This document shows positions 48,620 through 50,542 of a stretch of DNA of 50,542 nucleotides, piece after piece. The notes beneath the pieces were generated by a model, which was not told the origin of the DNA, made no database searches, and saw only the letters and a list, made by a program, of their open reading frames with translations. The stretch spans positions 1 to 50,542 of the forward strand of contig JAFQFS010000158.1 in the NCBI GenBank assembly GCA_017398585.1, in the 5' to 3' direction. Position 1 is the first letter of the stretch. The number at the start of each line of letters is the position of its first letter. Origin of the DNA: Clostridia bacterium. GTDB taxonomy: Bacteria > Bacillota > Clostridia > Oscillospirales > CAG-272. Both the position numbers and the translations under genes were made by a program.

Positions 48620-50161
48620 TTATGCCTTCTTCCATGCGATCGACGATACCGTGAAGCTGCCCTTGACGCAGGCAATCTTCAGCGTGCAGTCGTGACCGCA
48701 GCCGATCTTCACGGAAAGATCGCGCGTACCCGAAACGGTCGTGCGGAGCAATGTTTCGCCATCCGCGGAAATCTCGATCGTCGCGTTATCAAAATCAGAC
48801 GTAAACTCGATCACACCCGCTTCGCCGTCGGAGTACAGGTTGTATTCCGCCGTACCACCGCCGGTGAATTCCGTGAGAGTCTTGTCCCATTCGTACGTCG
48901 TTTCGCCTTCGGCGTCCACCCAGCGGACGCTGTCATTCGCGGCGGTATAGTCGCACGCTCTGAACGAGCAGCCCGGGCGTCGGAAGATCGACGGGATCAC
49001 ATTTTCCACGAAATCGCAGTTTTCAAAGCGGATATTGTCGAGGTATTCGTCAAACGCCGCCTGTGCGTCTGTGTAGGACGGGCGGTCACCGCCCTTCGTG
49101 TAATCCATGACCTTTTTCCACAGCTTCGGCATCCGGACGGAGCACGGGGACGAATCGGTCGCCATCTTCTTCCACGGCCAGATGTTGTAGCCGATGTCCA
49201 GTTCCGCCGCGAGGGGATACATCGCCGCGAACCAGTGCATGTTGTTTTCGCCCGTCTCGCCGAGGTAGAGCGTCATGTCGAACTCGTCCCGCTTGGCGAG
49301 GAATTCGTCGTACATGAATTTCCGCGGCGGGCACCAGTAGCGGTGGAAGTGCGCGCACATGTTGTCGTCGAACTTTTCTTCAAAGAAGTCGGCGCGGCTC
49401 GCCCAGAAATCGCTCTCGACGGAGATCATATGTACGCTGTCGATCTTCCGTATGTCTGCGATGCAGTCGCGGTAGAACTGCTTCAGGCTTGCGCGGAGGA
49501 CGGGATAATCCAGTTCCGGCGCGCCGTTCTGCGGCGAACGGACGGGTTCGTTGAGCAGGTCGTACATCCCGACGATCCAGCGGTCACGGTAGCGGCGTGC
49601 GAATTCGCACCACAGCGCAAGGGTCTTTTCGCGGCTGTCGGATTCGGTATCCGTGAACAGGCGCGGGATATCGTCGATGGAGTCGTCGATGTTGTGTCCG
49701 GTCTGACCGCCGGGCGCGCCGTGGAGGTCAAGGCAGACGTAAAGTTTATACTTTTCACAGAGGTCGATGAAGCGGTCGATCAGCCGGAAGCCGTCTTCCT
49801 TCCAGATAATACCGGGCTCGTCTTCCATCACCACGCGCCAGTTGACCGGCAGGCGGACGGAGTTGAATCCGTTTTCCGCCATCGCACGGATGTCGGCTTC
49901 GGCGATGTACTCTTCGCGGAACCTCTTCCAGAAATAGTCAGCAAACGCACTGCCGCACAGTTCGCGCACGAGAGCCTCAATGGTGCGCGGACGGTTATAC
50001 TTCCCCCCGAAGCGCCACATATACCCTTCCGGCAGCAGCCAGTTTCCGACGCCCATCCCGCAGAGAAGAATTTCCTCACCGCGTCCGTTGTACATCTTCC
50101 CGTTCTTCGCCGTCAGAAAGCCTTCCACACGGTCACGCGACATTTTTTCGGTTACAGTCAT
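48620..50161 (-). CDS. Glycoside hydrolase family 5 enzyme with C-terminal beta domain
   Basis: This 513-residue enzyme has a (beta/alpha)8 GH5 domain with acid/base Glu205 in YDLLNEPVRS and nucleophile Glu302 in LYLGETGENN. FNSVRLPVNW and LDLHGAPGGQTGHN are further family motifs. Residues beyond about 390 form a beta-rich C-terminal module that may bind carbohydrate. No signal peptide is present, so it cleaves imported oligosaccharides such as beta-glucans or mannans. GGAGG precedes the ATG by 7 nt. It is the first gene of the minus-strand unit. Confidence 0.92.
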   Translation of the reverse strand: MTVTEKMSRDRVEGFLTAKNGKMYNGRGEEILLCGMGVGNWLLPEGYMWRFGGKYNRPRTIEALVRELCGSAFADYFWKRFREEYIAEADIRAMAENGFNSVRLPVNWRVVMEDEPGIIWKEDGFRLIDRFIDLCEKYKLYVCLDLHGAPGGQTGHNIDDSIDDIPRLFTDTESDSREKTLALWCEFARRYRDRWIVGMYDLLNEPVRSPQNGAPELDYPVLRASLKQFYRDCIADIRKIDSVHMISVESDFWASRADFFEEKFDDNMCAHFHRYWCPPRKFMYDEFLAKRDEFDMTLYLGETGENNMHWFAAMYPLAAELDIGYNIWPWKKMATDSSPCSVRMPKLWKKVMDYTKGGDRPSYTDAQAAFDEYLDNIRFENCDFVENVIPSIFRRPGCSFRACDYTAANDSVRWVDAEGETTYEWDKTLTEFTGGGTAEYNLYSDGEAGVIEFTSDFDNATIEISADGETLLRTTVSGTRDLSVKIGCGHDCTLKIACVKGSFTVSSIAWKKA

Positions 50162-50212
50162 GTTATTTCCTCCGTTTTGTTTTTCTGCTTGGGGGAGAGA
50201 GTGCGGGTTTTT

Positions 50213-50252
50213 AGTTCAGGGGAGACGGTCGCTTTCTTGAAAGAAAGCTCCG
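50213..50252 (+). repeat. Short dispersed repeat S2
   Basis: This is the second copy of the AGTTCAGGGGAGACGG motif (see 46976-47016). It contains a self-complementary part GCTTTCTT-GA-AAGAAAGC. It lies about 50 bp upstream of the GH5 start, outside any gene. Confidence 0.55.
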
Positions 50253-50379
50253 CAAAGAACTTTAATCTGTTGTAGCCGGTTTTTGAAACTTATATGATGG
50301 AGTTTTTGGGGGATTTTTTGATGGGTCTGTGCGTAGCCATTTCGTTGATCCCAGCTGACAAAATATAGCGATCCAAGAC

Positions 50380-50541
50380 CTATGTAGCAGTGGAGACGGA
50401 AGTCAGGGGCCACCGAGACCCTGACTTCCCACGCCGTATAGGATAACCGTGATTTCGTGCAAAGGAGAGCAATCCCTCTACGTTGAGCACCTGCCCGCTC
50501 GGCTTGGCTGTCGCCGTCCTCGCTTCTGTCAGTTCTGTCAG
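50380..50541 (-). CDS. Possible C-terminal end of an unknown gene running off the window
   Basis: A minus-strand frame open from the window edge to a TAG at 50380 encodes 53 residues including VLNVEGLLSFARNHGYPIRRG. I do not recognise it. A strong dyad, GGAAGTCAGGG / CCCTGACTTCC (about 50398-50429), overlaps its last codons, so the region may instead be a structured RNA or transposon end. The 50253-50379 stretch between it and repeat S2 shows no gene, promoter or terminator that I can support. Confidence 0.25.
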   Translation of the reverse strand: MTELTEARTATAKPSGQVLNVEGLLSFARNHGYPIRRGKSGSRWPLTSVSTAT

Positions 50542-50542
50542 C

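Noticed and set aside
1-50542. rRNA and tRNA genes
   Set aside because: No cloverleaf-forming segment with a TTCGAATC-like arm or rRNA core was found on either strand.

Overview
The window looks like a chromosomal segment of an uncultured anaerobic gut- or rumen-type Clostridia bacterium (Firmicutes). The reasons are: AGGAGG-type ribosome binding sites; many TTGACA-17-TATAAT promoters; a type II fatty-acid operon that uses FabK; a CD3324-family regulator (a family I know mainly from spore-forming Clostridia); and a mix of intracellular glycosidases, a surface-sugar acetylation pair and sodium-coupled transporters. No rRNA, tRNA, complete insertion sequence or CRISPR array is visible. The third codon position is G/C rich, so long antisense shadow frames are common and were discarded.

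Layout. 1-3.4 kb (+): a DUF362 ferredoxin-type protein, ispE and a GNAT acetyltransferase. 3.5-7.8 kb (-): a TIM-barrel sugar isomerase-like protein, an M19 dipeptidase, a DUF5662 protein and an ECF sigma factor with a large C-terminal extension. 8.0-11.4 kb (-): an MBOAT/DHHW pair for extracellular polysaccharide acetylation. 11.5-12.2 kb (-): a HAD phosphatase. 12.3-18.0 kb (+): an operon of a solute-binding lipoprotein, FAD oxidoreductase, methyltransferase-like protein and GH20 hexosaminidase. 18.1-19.4 kb (+): an NSS symporter. 19.7-23.5 kb (-): SGNH hydrolase, GNAT and GH2. 23.6-31.3 kb (-): the fatty-acid operon fabH-acpP-fabK-fabD-fabG-fabF-fabZ-accD-accA, without accB or accC. 31.4-35.4 kb (-): an unknown protein and the TldD/PmbA peptidase pair. 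35.5-37.7 kb (+): a three-domain fusion (metallophosphoesterase, endonuclease-IV-like TIM barrel, PHP). 37.7-38.6 kb (-): two tandemly duplicated small membrane proteins. 38.7-40.6 kb (+): a sodium/solute symporter behind a tyrosine-codon leader peptide. 40.7-46.2 kb (+): DUF951, YfhO, ruvA, ruvB and a Nudix hydrolase. 46.2-46.9 kb (-): a zinc-ribbon protein and a CD3324-family gene whose start is split by a structured RNA. 47.1-48.2 kb (+): a MarR regulator with an unknown partner. 48.2-50.2 kb (-): a Nudix hydrolase and GH5.

Three non-coding systems stand out. (1) Upstream of the symporter at 39001 there is a consensus promoter, a 20-codon leader peptide with seven consecutive Tyr codons, and mutually exclusive antiterminator and terminator helices. 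This is the architecture of ribosome-mediated attenuation, not the T-box usual in Firmicutes, and it suggests a tyrosine-responsive transporter. (2) A 148-nt structured element at 46703-46850 (-) sits exactly in the start codon of the CD3324-family gene, at an ATGA site. Its length, target and core sequence resemble HEARO/omega RNAs (IscB-associated), but no iscB is present here. (3) Fifteen copies of a dispersed hairpin repeat (H1-H15) punctuate the window. Their stems show matched base changes, their hairpin ends almost always abut a start or stop codon, and three pairs are arranged head-to-head as about 220-260 bp composites resembling REP/REPIN-type elements.

Call basis: gene functions come from reading motifs in the translations. 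RNA structures were paired by eye without energy calculations. Similarities to named RNA families are from memory, not from a search.
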